From positions 40,041,585-40,105,584 of the forward strand of contig CM068580.1 of assembly GCA_035048485.1 (NCBI GenBank): a stretch of 64,000 nt of DNA, written 5' to 3'. The first letter of the stretch is position 1; each line of letters begins with the position of its first letter. A program made the position numbers and the translations under genes. The DNA is from Pteria penguin (Eukaryota > Mollusca > Bivalvia > Pterioida > Pteriidae). The notes below the pieces were generated by a model, which saw nothing but the letters and a program-made list of their open reading frames with translations, had not been told where the DNA came from and ran no database searches. Below are positions 11,161 through 26,300 of this stretch, in pieces.

Positions 11161-11382
11161 TAAAACACTACTGATTTTCTCCTACCATTACCTGAAAAAT
11201 GTGAGATGATAAATGTAAAATGGGTTTTGACTTTGGTGCATGTATTGTAAGTAGTTTATTAAGATTTCATTTAGATGATCAGCTGCAGATAGTCACAAAT
11301 ATTACCAGCTCAGGTGTATTTATGACTAAACAGATGTGATTGGTGCAATTATTTATTTGGAATGAACTATGCATTGTAGAAA

Positions 11383-14300
11383 ATGTCCTTTGTGCGAATA
11401 AGGAAGACAACATCAGGAACAGGATTACCCAGGAAAAGAAGAATTCCCAAGAAAAAACCAGCATGGGATGTGAGTTCTCTGAAAGCATTTTACATATTTA
11501 ATATACTAATTAACTAATAATATTGTAATAGTTTACACAATACACATGTGAATAAAGTTCACTGTATGATAGTACATGTACCTAAGAATTCACATATATC
11601 ACTGTATACTGTAATTTATTGTCTTAAACTGCCTGATGATATCCATTCAGTGTTTGTAGAAATAAAGCCCTTATATTAATTATAATTTCATATATAATAG
11701 TTGTTCATGTAGTACTATTAATAAAACTTATCAATATTATACATGTATTTAAGTGAAGGTTATATTTTAGGTCAGGATCTCCTCATTATATACATTTCAG
11801 AGCCATACGAAGCATTTTAAAAGTGTGTGTGTGAGGGAGTGGGGGAGGGGGGACCTTAAATCTAGTGTTGTGATATGTATATATCAAACTTGGTAGGTTT
11901 GTTGACCTTGATAAGTTTAGTGACCTTAACCTTGATTTAATACCTCAGTGAACACAGACTGATTTTGTGTTTAGTTACATGAAGATCTCTTTCATATCAT
12001 TAATGATACATACACCTGGACTGTACTGTATATATATTTTCAGTAGTTCTTTACCTATAAACTATATAATAAAGTGATGGTCACAGAATCTGTGTCAGCT
12101 CATATTGTTGATCGTAGTTTTGTAGTAAAGATCCACACTTACTACAAGCATCAACTATCATGACTTAAAAATAATGAGTCACTAGTGGCATTGTCTTAAC
12201 TATTCACTCACCTGAAATACCTATAAATTATCTGAATTTGAATTGAGACTTGTGTAATACTCAGTGTTTCCGTAACACACCTGACCGTCTGAAATTTCTG
12301 GCAATAACTGGCTTGGTCTTGTAAAACTTTCACTATCAATTCATTGAAATATGAAGCTTTACCACACAAATGTCCGGTAAAGCCTTAAGAAAGTTTCGTG
12401 CGCACTGAATACATATTCCACTGTAATATTTATACTTTCATGTTTGTGATATCACCACTTTTTTAAATGGAGTAGCAGTTCATAGTATAATTATTATTAT
12501 TCCGTTCTTTCATTTCTTACTGTTGTAATTTTGATGATAGTAATTACTGCATTTATGAGTACATAATACAGTCATACCTATCTGAAGTGGTTGGCGAAGG
12601 GAAATTATGTTCAGAGCCAACCACTTAAGATTGGTTTGGTATTTAAAAACTTGACAAAAAGAAACATAGAAATATGACTATGTAAGAAAGATGGTTGATT
12701 AATGCCAGTAATTTTGTAGAATTTTAACATATCTATAGCATTGAGTGAAGGACCACATTCTGAAATCTTATGATGTTACATTATATTTTCAGGATACACA
12801 ACAAGACCTTACTAGAATGAGAGCAACTCCTGAGGAAATTGTAAGTATTGCCTGTAAAGGTAGAGTATTTAGTTTTTGCATTCTTTATATTTATACATTT
12901 TTTTTTACTAATGATAGGAATTTTTTTAATGTTTTTAAATGTAATTTCTGTTCTGTGCACATATGATGGCTAGTAGCTAAAATTAAATCCAGGTATTATA
13001 ATAGCATTTGTCTGGTGTTCATTGTTTGCATACACTGTTTCTTAAATTTTTTTCTCGCCTTTTTCTTTTTATATCTGTCTTGTAATCAATGGGAACATTT
13101 GACTTTATATTCATGGGGATAATTATTATGATTTTGATATTTTTTAGGAGCAGAGGAAGTTGGCTCATAAATCAAAATTTGCACTTGCATCACGTCTTGA
13201 AAAACAACATAGAATGAAAGGTCAGTGTTTTAGTCATCCCTGCTGTTTCCTGTTGGAATGTTTATCAACATTTTCAAGCCGGCATGGCCTAGTGGAATCG
13301 TGTCGGACTCCTGATCAGGCGAAACTCCGTAAGGGGTCATGTTCTGGTGAACTCTGACTTTCAGCCAATCAGTGGATCGGCTACAAATTCCTAGGAATGA
13401 AATTAACATCCACAGGGTGCATGACCCACAAGGTAGTTTTTGAACAGTGTTTGTTACATATTGCGTCAGAGTCACGTGCCTAGTCGAGTCATTGATTGGC
13501 TATGGGAAATAACGGTTTCGGTGACTGAAACGCCATCAGAGTTCACCAGAACATGACCTCTTAGGGGTTTTTGCCAGATCTTTATTCGTAATGGGACAAA
13601 TAGAGAAGCGGAATAAAAATATGGTTTTAATCAGATTGGGTCATCCCTATAGGTTTCAGAGTCAAAGGTCACATTCAGGCTCTCCATGATTCAGTTTTCT
13701 GGTACAGTTAGTTGCCACATACATCTGTATGAACAAATTTTATTCTGATTGTTGTTTATACAGCAATTGAATTTTACATGTGCAGGTGGAAGCAATATGA
13801 GTATTTCCAATGCAGAAGCACATCAGCTTGCCATCATGAAAGAAGTTCTGTATGATCAACAACAGGTATGAACTTTCTGTGAAAATAAAGATGTTTGAAT
13901 TTAATATATATATTTTTAAAGTTTATTCTCTTATCAGCTTCCTGAAGAGTGATGATTTTTCTGAGTATTGATATTTAACCTAAATCATTAAACCTTTCTG
14001 TAAGTTTTTGTCTCACCTGAGTCAAAAGCGTAAGTCACAGCAGTTTGTCTAGCATCCATAGATTTTTCACATTTTCAACTCCTTCAGAACTTGGAAAGGG
14101 ATTTTGATGAAAATCAGTATGGATGAAGGTCCCATACAAGCATTATTTTATTTCGGCCAGGTCTTTGAAGGGACAAATCCAGGACAACATATGCCCCAGA
14201 AAGTAACCTACTTTAATCAATGTTTTCCGAAGAGATGCTGCTTGAATTGTCAAACCAAAATGCATGAGTTGTCTAGAAGGGTGTCTTAAAGAAGTATTGG

Positions 14301-17300
14301 GGGTTTTAAAAAATTTTTTTTTTCATTCCTAAATCAGATAGTTGATGCTCTTTTTACATTTTTCAGACTTGAGTTTTGTTTATTTTCAGGTGATTTCTTA
14401 GATTTTCTCATTGTACTTAGGGATGAGTATTGTGGGTCAAAATGTGATACTCAAACAAATATTGCAATAAATTGTGACATTTATATGATGACAAATTCTT
14501 CTTTAAAGTCATTTCACTTTCGGTGAATCTTTAATTCAACTTCAACAAAAGAAAACAGGAATGCTAAGACAACAACAAGCAACATTTTCAAGTCAGTTGA
14601 CTCCTTTCCATACCCTTAAAACAACACCTTTATTCCATATTTGGCCTTTTTATTCTGAACAAATTCCCATTCACTCCCCATCTAGCAAGTAAACAAAATG
14701 AAAGTATCAATATATGAAATATCGATCTCGAATCTGTTTTTGAAAAAAATACTGCAGTATGTATTGGAAAGTGGAAAATTGATGTATTTACTGTTCAGTT
14801 TATTTTAAGTAATGATATTGTATCTAGCTAGATCTTTTCTAGAGCAAAGTAGATATTAAAGGGTACCCTACTTTGTGATTAAAAACTTAATTATTTAGTA
14901 ATTATTAAGCTGCATAAAATAACATAAAAACCAAGTTCTATCTCAACATTCTGGAAAGATGTGGTGTTAGTTTTGGTAGATTCTGAAGTGGACAGTTTTA
15001 TTTGAGAAAATTCTTATACTCTTTAATTTCATTATATGCTCAAGGTGCTCAGGTGAGCAACATAGACCACTTTGGTCTCTTGTATAGTTTAAATAAACTA
15101 AAGGCGTAGTCATATTTGATATTGTTTAAGGTAGACATACTCTAACTAGACAATCCATGTTTTAGTATTCTGTTTTAAAAGGACATAGCAGATAGATCTT
15201 GGTAATGACAAAAATCCCTAGAGTTTTAATAGTGCCAGTAAGTGCAAAACATATCAGCACACTTGGAAAGTTATGTTATCCTTGAACTTCCAGATTGTTT
15301 GTTACCAGCAAACCAAAGTGACATTAAGAATTTGTTTGTCTATTACTCATTCATTATAACCATCTTCACATTCAGCACATGTATTTCTAGAAACATTACA
15401 CTCTAGTTTTACTAAAGAAAATCTTATTTTAATTCTATATCAAAAATGAATCTATATATCAGTTTCATGAGGTGATCAGTAAATCAGACAAGATGATGGC
15501 TGTAGTAAAAGATCTGTTTGGAGATGACCCAAAGGTAAGTAAAACACTGATTTAGATTTAATGATAATTGTCGCACATTGAAGGTAAAGGCTAGCATCCC
15601 TTTGCTTCTGTCAAATAATGTTAGGAATAGGAGGGATTGCCATTTGCAAGGATTCCAGTTTCCATTCATTTTAATACATAAAATTATGTCGGTTATCTGA
15701 TTTTAGCAAAAATTATAATAACCTTTAGGTAGATTGATTATGTTGCACATGATCATAACCTCCAGTTTCAATTACATGAAATTTGGTCAGTACCATATAT
15801 ACTTGTCTATAAGTCAGATTTTTGGGAGAAAATTATCACAGTCGAAATGCACAACTTACTTATAGGCGCGATAATACACGAGAGGAAAAAATCCAACCTT
15901 GATCTGAAGTCAAACTATGCTGTTAATGAACTCACAATGCAGACATCACACATCCTAGATAGTACACATGAAATTCCCCGTTTGTTAAGTACCTTTAAAG
16001 ACAATTTTATGACAATAAAATGTATATATTACATGGCCAACAGTTTCTATAGATAAAGCTGTCACATATCAGTGCTTTGTTGTTTATTTGATCCAGTTCA
16101 ATACAATTTGCAAACTGATTACCTGTGTAGAAGTGACAAGTTAATGAGCCACAACAAAAGGCAAATAGAACTTTATGGAGAAAGTTTAATGACCCTTGAC
16201 GAAATAGCCATTGATTAAATAACATAACACATAGTCCACTGGTGCCGAGGACAAGGGCGTCGACATCTATGATGACATTCCTTTGTCAGAACTACAGATC
16301 AAACTGCTGTTTAATGATGATAGTGATGATGGCAGCGATGAGTTTGAAGGCTGGGTTCGGGAATATGCCCGTTCAAAGTAAATGGCCATTTTCACTGCTA
16401 GCAACGGCAGTTTTCACGGCCAAAAACTGTCGTTTTTAACGGCTACTTTATTCTTAGAAAAGAATCTATATGTAACTGAAAGCAATATAATGCCCTACTA
16501 TTGTATATATCATTTAAATTCCCCTGTATTGTTAATTACACACAAGTGACACCGAGTGATACCGCATAATCGTTAGAGCAGAAATGCTCCAAAGCCATTT
16601 ATTGAAAGTCACTGAAAAAAATACCTTAAGCCAAGACAAGCTTTTGTACATTGAAAATATAGAACCGACTTATAGGTGAGTCAAATACATATTCCAAAAT
16701 TTCAAACCCTAAAAGTACCAACCGACTTATAAGCAGAGCAACTTATAGGCGCGTATAAACGGTAGTTAGATATAAGTGATTATTGTCCTTATATCATCTG
16801 TGGTCAAGTTATTCTGTTGAGTCTCTTTAAATATTCTGAATGCTTGTACTGGTAACTATGATTTTCATTGGTTTCTTATGTAAAAATACAAATATGTATT
16901 AAACATACGTTTTTTCATTCTTTCTCTAGCGATTTACTGGATTTCCTAATGTAACTGCAGCGCCAAACACAGAGGATGGAGATAGGTCAGTGATCATACA
17001 AAAATTGACATCCTTTTTTCATTGTAAATTCAGAAGTTTTAAGCTCATTGTAGACAAATGGTTGGAGAGAAATTATGATACCCAAAGTTTGCAGTGTTCT
17101 TGGACTGCACTTTAAGGTTCCTAACACCTCTTCTGGTAAACTTTGTTGTATCTGACAACTACGACAATCATGACAGGGAAAGTAGGAGAGTTAGACAGTG
17201 TACCTGGCACTACCTGCTATATATTGGTGGCACCAGGAACTCCTATTTCCTTCACTATTGAATACTGACTGCCATCATACTAGTCAAATAGTCCTGGTGC

Positions 17301-20300
17301 GATGTTAATCTTCAGGCAAACTCTGCTAGTCATAACTTCTCTAATTCGGCGTACCAGTTGGCGTACTCAACTTTGCCACTGCATCATTTAATTGAGCTCG
17401 ATTTCATCAAACAATTCGCAGTATAACACACAAAAATAAATATAATAATGTATTACATCTGTAAGATATGATGAGCAGAGTTTCAGACAAATTCTCTTGT
17501 TTTATAGGTCCGACACCCTCGTGGCTCCTCTACCAGATTTTCAAACCAGGATGGAAGCCATTAGTGATTCTGTCATGGATCAGTCAGCTCTGAATGATCT
17601 ACTCAACTCTGATAGTGGTAGGTAACACCTTAATATGATTTCCCTAACATATTGTCCTTACTCCATCTAAACAATTTCAAGTAGGCACACATATTTATAG
17701 AAACTACAGGAAGGCAAACTGTGTGATATCAGACTTTTCATGGATATTATTTAGTATAAAATGTTAACTTCCACAGTTTCATGGTTTCCATTTTCTTTAT
17801 TTTTTATCTCACAACTATACAATAATAAGTTAATACAATTAGGGTTCAAAATTATCAATTGTCCGGTCATCAAAAACAACCTACAATCTGCTTGGGCAAC
17901 CTGAAATTTCAGTAAATATAATAGAGGTAGTTCAAATTTTCTTTAAATTTGCTTATTTGACAACCAGAGTTTTTTTTTTGTCAATTTCAAGCTTTGTAAC
18001 TATATAAAAAAAAAAATAGATGTGTTTGTGAAACACAAATGCCCCCAGCAATGGCAAAGTCCAAATTAAACAAATTTTGAAATGTAAGTCAGAGGTCATT
18101 GTCAAGATCACAAGGTCAATGACCTTAACTGTAATATGAAAGGACTTTATTAGTAGACTATGCATGCCAAATATAAAATAACTATCTCTCATAGTTATGG
18201 TAAAGGTTAAAGTTTACAACTGACAGACAAATAAATAAATGGACAGACAGGTAAAAAACAACATGCCCCCACTTTATCAAACTGGAGTCGTTAATAAATC
18301 CACATTCTGAGTACATAGAGTAAACCTGTTATACCTTAGAGTGCAAGGGACCTTCAAAATTGCTTTAAGTTTTGGTAATTTTGAGTTTTCAAAGTTTGTA
18401 TGTTGTTGATGCAGTGAATATATATAAGATTCATAATATAAGATCATAAGATTACATAAGTTTCTTAGGGTTTTCTTGTTTTTGACATTTCAAGTTACTG
18501 AAGTTTGACTATGTAAAGTATATTTTTTCATACAGAGGATGGTGATGAGCCAGAACCTATTACATATCAGCCCAAGATGAACATGCAAAGATTTCAACAG
18601 TTCTTGGCTGCTGAGGAAAAGAATAATACACTGAGTACTATTAGTGGACAGGCACATCTCAGTCACCTTGACCATGGACCGGGTCAGAGTACAAGAATTC
18701 AGGATACTCAAAGTTTACAGACAACCCAAGGTCTGTACTGTATATTTTATTGGCATTTGCTCAGGGAGAACTAATATAAATATAAAAAGCTTAGAATAAT
18801 TATTAATGACATATTGGCATAAGCTTGAATTAGCATGACTTGTTACCATTATTGGTGTATATTTTAATGCCTCTCACATAAGGAGTTGTATGTGTTCATT
18901 CTGAGTTTTAAGTACCATTAATGTTGATTTGTACTTTATTTTAACGTAAGTTCTATTTTCAGTATTAAAAATTTTTTTGGTCATGTTAAACTTTTCAGAG
19001 AATGAATTTACAACTCCACCGAGGAAAGAACACAATGAATCTGTTGAAATATTGCAAACACCAAAATCTGCAATGAATGATACTAAAAAAATCAAGAAGA
19101 CTAAGAAACGAACAGCACAGGAGAACGGTAACACGACATCCCATAATACATCAGCCATGCCGTTGACAGATCTCCGGAAGGTGAAGAAAATTACAAATAT
19201 ATATTTTATATATGTATAAGAGACAAAAGCTCCCAATAATATCCCTACAGAGTATTGAGAAAAGTTATAAATTTTGAATTATCAATAACAAACTCCTTTT
19301 ATTTTACATTATCAGTTTGTTATCTATTAAATGAATTGATTCTTACTTTATAAAAATCATCAGTGTTGCTTTCAAAAAGGTAACATTTAGAGTTAAGATA
19401 TATGCAAAATAATTTTTTTTACTTTCATACAATGGATTTATACATTAGAATATTACTTCAATTCATTTTAACTCATTCAGGTACTTGAGGGATTGGAAAA
19501 CGAAATAGCAGAATATGAGAGGCAGACAGGGAGGAGACCCATAGCAGAGCAGCCAAGACAAGAGACCTTTTCCGGATACACTCTTTCTCTTGTTGACTCT
19601 GTTACTAAACTTACCCGTTATCTCAAAGAAGTATGACAATACATAGAAAGAAATTTAATAATCAAACTTTCCAACTATTACTGCTTTAGTATTCTGTATG
19701 ATAAATGCTTTAAGATTCTCTTCAAATGAGATATATGTAAGAACAATGACTTGGTCAGTAATTCATGTCCATACACTTCTTCCAGTAGACACGTAATTTC
19801 ATAGATACTGCAATGTATAATTGCTGTCCATTATTAAAAGTTTATGACCATAACAAAGTACTCATGGATAGAGAAGAAAATACAATTGATAGTGAAAACT
19901 TGCCAGTTGCTTAACAGTTAAGCTTACTAGGTGTGCCGTACATGTATTTAAAAGTGCATTAGCTTGCTGTCCTTACATGTACTATAAGTCAGTTTAAAGA
20001 CATGAAATGTAAATCAGTTTAAGGGCATGACATTATTAAGTTCTAGTTAGTTACTGGTTAGAAGGACAGGGATCTGTATTCTAAGGGAACATTTATCCTA
20101 TCATCTTTTTTTTTGAAAGTGGATGGAAATGAAAAGTATGACTTTAAGTAACAACCTTATACCATCACCTGTATGTTTTTAAATCAGTAAAAATGGTACA
20201 GATAAATTCATACCCTTGTTTCCATACCTAAAAAGCTGACTTTATGCACTTTTCAGAATGAAATTCGTTTGAAAGCAGAGACAACTGTTCGAGAAGCTCT

Positions 20301-23300
20301 GACACAAGATGTTTCTCAACTAACAAATCTCATTGATGCTCTTACATCTGTAAGTACAGGGTATCCTGTATGGAAAATCAAACATTGAAAAATATGATTC
20401 AAAAATTTATCTGAAATGGTAAATGTTTTTAACTTTCAAATCGGTCAGGTTTGAATGTAGGTCATACAAGAATTGGGGGATTTAGTGAGAATAAAGCTTA
20501 CTCTTTATGCTTACATACCTGTGTTTGTTTGCTTCTTGTTATATGTTACACAAAGATTATTTTATTGTTATGGTGATGACACTCACCTGATGCATTACAC
20601 AGAAAGTAAGACCTATGCTACAGGCCCATGTGAAGCAGTGAGTGATCTTTATTTGCCATGTGTGTCATGACATATGAAGCAGTGAGTGATCTTTATTTGC
20701 CATGTGTGTCATGACATGTGAAGCAGTGAGTGATCTTTATTTGCCATGTATGTCATGACATAGGAGCTTTAGTTTGTACGGTCTCATCTGAAAGACAGCA
20801 CAATTTAAAGTCAGGACCTCTTGGTCACCAGCATAACACCATTTTGATTGAGTTCCTGTATATTTTGAGGTGACATATATTGAAAGTTTATGTATTACAA
20901 CAAATAATGAAGTTATATTTTGTAGGACATTATACACACTCAAGAAGAGTATGGCAAATTACAGTCACAATTCATCAAGTATAGGCAAGATACACAGCGA
21001 GAAATAAATATGCTAAAGGTTAGTATATCTGTTCAGTTTGCTTTAAATTGATTTAAACATCCAAAAGAATTGAAATTCATACCTGAAAAATATACATATT
21101 TGCAGTCATACTATCTGTGGTTATTTAAAAGCATTTCATCTTAAAGGTTTGTTATTAATATCTAGTCTATTCCAATTCTTTTATGTTGTAAAGGTTTAAA
21201 TGACATAAAGCTATAAGAATAATTATTATTTTATGATATGTATTAGTTCCGAGATATCTTTTGTATTATTACATGACCAGGAAGTACTATTGCATGCTGG
21301 TATATTAACAACATCAGAAACTGTTCATGTTGAGGAAAAATCCCAACCAATAGAAGCACCTGAGATGGTTAAACCTCAATTCTATGAAGGTAATCACTTC
21401 TTTATTTGAATTCCTCTTCTTATTTTTATAAACAAACTTGAAGTTTTTCTGATGCATTGTGATTTTGTTACAAAGACACATTTAGAGGTGTTATATACTG
21501 TAAATTGCTTTATTTTTGTCGGTACCAATTTTGTTAAATAATGAAAAAAGACCTTTTCATCAGTTTGTCAATTTGTCATTTGAGGATTCTCAGACTGTAA
21601 TTTCATTATCTGGTTGGTCCAACCTGTGCTCAATCATAACAGCCCGGCCATTTCCGTAAATGAAAGACCAAGCATGTTTTGAACATCACTCATTGGGATT
21701 TTCTAATCGTGAATGTTTCCATACATGATTACCCAATTATAAATGATTAAAAGTGATCTTGTAACAGCAAAAAAAAAAAGCTTGTGATATGTAAAATAAA
21801 GATATAAACTGTATTTTATATTCATTTAACACATAGAAAATATACCAAAAGTTGGTCCAGATAAGTGTCCTGGAATTTGGAAAGATGTCCCAGAAATTTT
21901 TCATCTGTCCCAGAAAAAAATAGCCGTGGAGGAATATGGCATGTATGAATGTTCTGTAATTCATTTTCAGCATGAGTGACTCGGTTCAGGATTACAATGT
22001 TTTATAGAACTTCCGACTACCATAAATCTGAATATTTTTGCGTCAAGTTATTTTTGCAATTTTAAGCAATATGCCTATAGATTTATTTTTGTGTTCCTTA
22101 TTTTTGCAAATCTATAATAAGCACCTGAGTATAATATGCACCTAAAAATGACCTCGAAAATCATGAAAAAAAGAACATCTAACTTTGTGTATAATACCCA
22201 GGAAAAATCCAGAAAATAATTTCAATTTCGTGTTGAAACAGCAAGACCGCGAGACAATCAAGATTTTTCAACACATGTATATGATTTTTTTTTTATGTTT
22301 AGTAATTTGGTCTTTTGTGCACCTCCTCAATTAACCTGTGACTTCATCGTTGATGTTGTCAATTGAATATGCATTACGTGTATTATCATTAAAAGCGGCA
22401 CAGAACGACCAGCCTTTATTCATCGTGTGATAACAAAGCTTTTCACTCATTCTTTCATTCATTTCATATACAGTCAAAGCCGGCAAGGCCTAGTGGTAAC
22501 GCACTGGACTCCTGATCGGGAGGCCGGGGTTCGATTCCCGCTCTGGTCGTGCCAGTGTCCTGTCTTTCGGATGAGACAGTAAAAACCGAGGCCCCGGGTC
22601 GTGGTATGCATGGCACATAAAAGATCCTTCACTGCTTCGGGTGGGTCCATTGCAAAGGTCAAAATTTGTATGCCCTGCATCAGGCAGATGCCGTCACCAT
22701 ATACGTGAAATATTCGTGGTGTGATGTTAAACAAAACTCAATCAATCATGTACAATAAAACTCGCCTAGACTTCATGCGGCTGTACTAGTAGTTTAACCT
22801 TCATATCAAACGATCTCTTCAATTTTTTTTTCATAGAATGAACATGCGTGTCCACATAAATTACGTGAACTTTACGCGGGGATCGCCCGTGTTTGTGAAG
22901 AAATAATAAAGAAAGAATGAATCAATCAAGTATTATCTGCAGACATAGTCCAATTTAAGTACCAGCACAATTCTTTTTAATCTAACATTCTTATGATAAT
23001 AGGCTAAGCTGTCGATGCTCCTGTCATTACGGTCAAGTAATTTTCCCTATTGCGTAACTATCAATTAACAATTAAGGCTAGATCACTATATCACCCATTC
23101 AATCTGCCAATCAGAAACCACTGTCGTGATAAACAGAGACATAGACTACTTTGTCACTGATAAGGTAGTTTGAGGGGATGTTTAGATACGGAAGTTTACA
23201 TAGCCATTGAAAAATCAGAGAAAGGGGTCAGCGGATGATAAAATGCGGTTGAATCATAGTTAACGCAAAGTTGATAAGAGCGTGGATAAAAGTTACAGAA

Positions 23301-26300
23301 TTCTAATCCTATTATAATACACCTGATAAATTGGCTAAAAAAGTGTGTATTTTATTTGAGAATTTACGGTACTTAAATTAAATGTCGACAGTGTCCGCAA
23401 TTCCAGCTTATTTTATCATTGGCAGATCTAGATCTTTTTAGCTCACCTGAGCCAAAGGCTCAGGTGAGCTAAAAAGCCATTTTTCACATTTTCAACTTTT
23501 TCTACGAAACCACATGAAAGATTTTAATGAAACATGGAATACATGAAGTACTAAAAATCCTCTATCAATGTGGTAAATTTCATCCAAATTGGTTAACAGA
23601 TAATGCCACCATGTCTAAAAAGTAGGTCTCACAATGGTACATATAATACTTGGTAATTGAAATATGGAGAGTAGCGGATCAAATCCAGCTGTGGTCAAAA
23701 AATTTTTTTTTTTTTTTTACACATCTAAATAAGTTTTTAGATGTTTCTAAACACTCAACATATGAAATTAGGAATTTTACGTTTAAGACTTCCAAAAAAA
23801 AAGGGGGGGGGGTGGCCATTTTTCACATTTTCAACTTTTTCTACAAGACTGTTTGGAACTAAATTGCAGATTTGGATCAAACTTTGTGTAAATGATGTAC
23901 TCAAGGTCCCCTACTAAAATTGTGTTCAGGATCCAGATTCCCTCAGGGGTGGATCCAGGGTGGGACCAAAAGTGCCCAAAAGGGTACCCCTCTTCAAACA
24001 TCTTCTTCTCCAGAACCAGTACATAAATGGGGAAACTAATTGCATTTCAACAATCTATAAAGATGGGTTATTAAAAATTGTGTTCGGGGTTAAGATCCGT
24101 CAAATAGAAATTTACGCTTTTTTGACGTGTTTCTGGACTTAGTCATTTCAATGAAGAAAAAGTGTCCTGTTTTTCAGTTAATTGATATTGATGATTTCTT
24201 AATGACTATTTTGATCATAATTGTGGTAAGGAATATTATTGTGAAAGAATTTTGTCATTATCTCAATTTTTGGATTTTTTATGAATGTTTTAAGACTTCC
24301 AAGAAAAAGGGGGGGTTAGCCATTTTTCACATTTTCAACTTTTTCTACGAAACCACATGAAAAATTTTAATGAAACATGGAATATATGAAGTACTAAAAG
24401 TCCTCTATCAATGTGGTAAATTTCATCCAAATTGGTTAACAGATAATGCCACCATGTCTAAAAAGTATACAATGCCACCATGAAAAAGTGTCATGTTTTT
24501 CAGTTAATTGATATTGATGATTTCTTAATGACTATTTTGATCATAATTGTGGTAAGGAATATAATTGTGAAAGAAATTTGTCATTATCTCAATTTTTGGA
24601 TTTTTTTATGGCCATTTTTCACATTTTCAACTTTTTCTACAAAACTGTTTGAAGGATTTGAATAAATCTTGGTAGAAATAAGTCACTAAAAGTCCTCTAT
24701 CAATGTGGTAAATTTCATCCAAACCTGTTAACATATAATGCCACCATGTATAAAAAGTAGGTCTCACAATGGTACATATACCACTTGGTAATTGAAATAT
24801 AGAGAGTAGCGGATCAAATCCAGCTGTGGTCAAAAAATTTTTTTTTTTTTTTTACACATCTAAATAAGTTTTTAGATGTATCTCAACACTCAACATATGA
24901 AATTAGGAATTTTACGTTTAAGACTTCCCAAAAAAAAAGGGGGGGGGCCATTTTTCACATTTTCAACTTTTTCTACAAAACTGTTCGAAGGATTTTAATA
25001 AATCTTGATAGAAATAAGTCACTTATGATCCTCTTCAAATTCTTTTGTTTTCGTCCAGACCTCTTTACAGGTGGCACCACCATAGTCAAAAGTAGGTCAC
25101 AAAAGAGTTCCCTCCTTTAACAATATTCTTTTTCATACGGGCTGTATACAGAGACAAACAGAATGCATAGAAATGATCTAGAGGGATGAGTGAAGACGTA
25201 TTGTCATTTTGGAGAGTCGCGGTTCAAATCCAGCTGTGGTCAAAATTTTTTTTTCATTTCTTTACACATCTAAATAAGTTTAAATAAGTGTAATATTTCC
25301 TAGTTAATTGATAATGATGATTTCTTATGGACTATTGTGATCATAATTATGGTAAGGATTGTTACTTTGAAAGAATTTTGTCAATATCTCAATTTTTGGA
25401 TTGTCTATGAATTTTTTAAGACTTCCAAATGAGGGTGTATAGGAACAATTCAATCACATTTTTCACTTCTGCTGTTATACCACATGAAAGATTTTAATGA
25501 AACAAGGAATACACGAAGTACTAAAGGTCCTCTATCAATTTGGTAAATTTTTATCCAAATTAGTTAACAGATAATGCCACCATGTCTAAAAAGCAGTTCT
25601 CACAATGGTACATATACCACTTGGTAATTGAAATATGGAGAAATTTTTTTTTTTCATTTCTTTACACATTTAAATAAGTTTTTAGATGTTTCTCAACACT
25701 CAACATATGAAATTTGGCAATTTTAAGTTAGATCTGGACAATATTTGAAACAATTGTTGTTCATGACCCAGACTTGAAATCAGTCAACAAAAGGCCCCAC
25801 CTAAAGAAAATGACTAACTTGTTGCCCTGAATGACTTCTTGCGGAGACAAAGGAAATGCTTAATATCAAAATCATGTGAATGGATGTGCAAAAAAGTGTT
25901 GTTTTTTATTCTAGCCTGAAATAAAATTTGACAAATTTTCAACATCTGTGTTGACTTAGTCACATTAATGCAAAAATAAATGAATTCTTCCTTCATGCAT
26001 GACTGATCATCTAGGTACTCAGGTGAGCGATATAGGCCCACTTGGGCCTCTTGTTTGCAGTAGATTTAATTTAAGGAAAAATATTTTGGCAAATTCAACT
26101 GACCCGCAAAAACGCTAAAAATTAATCGACAGCTTAAATAACCAGATTTACGGTATTCTTTTTATACCCCCCCCCTTCCCCCGCAAACAAAGTTTGGGGT
26201 TTATATAGGAATCACCCTGTCTGTCCGTCTGTCTGTCCATCAACCTTTGTCCAGGGCATAACTTTTTTATTCTTTATCATATGATGATCATACTTGCTAC

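Noticed and set aside
22478..22550. A tRNA gene
   Set aside because: A and B boxes are present, but the sequence continues into a SINE body shared with 50164-50412 and has no acceptor stem.
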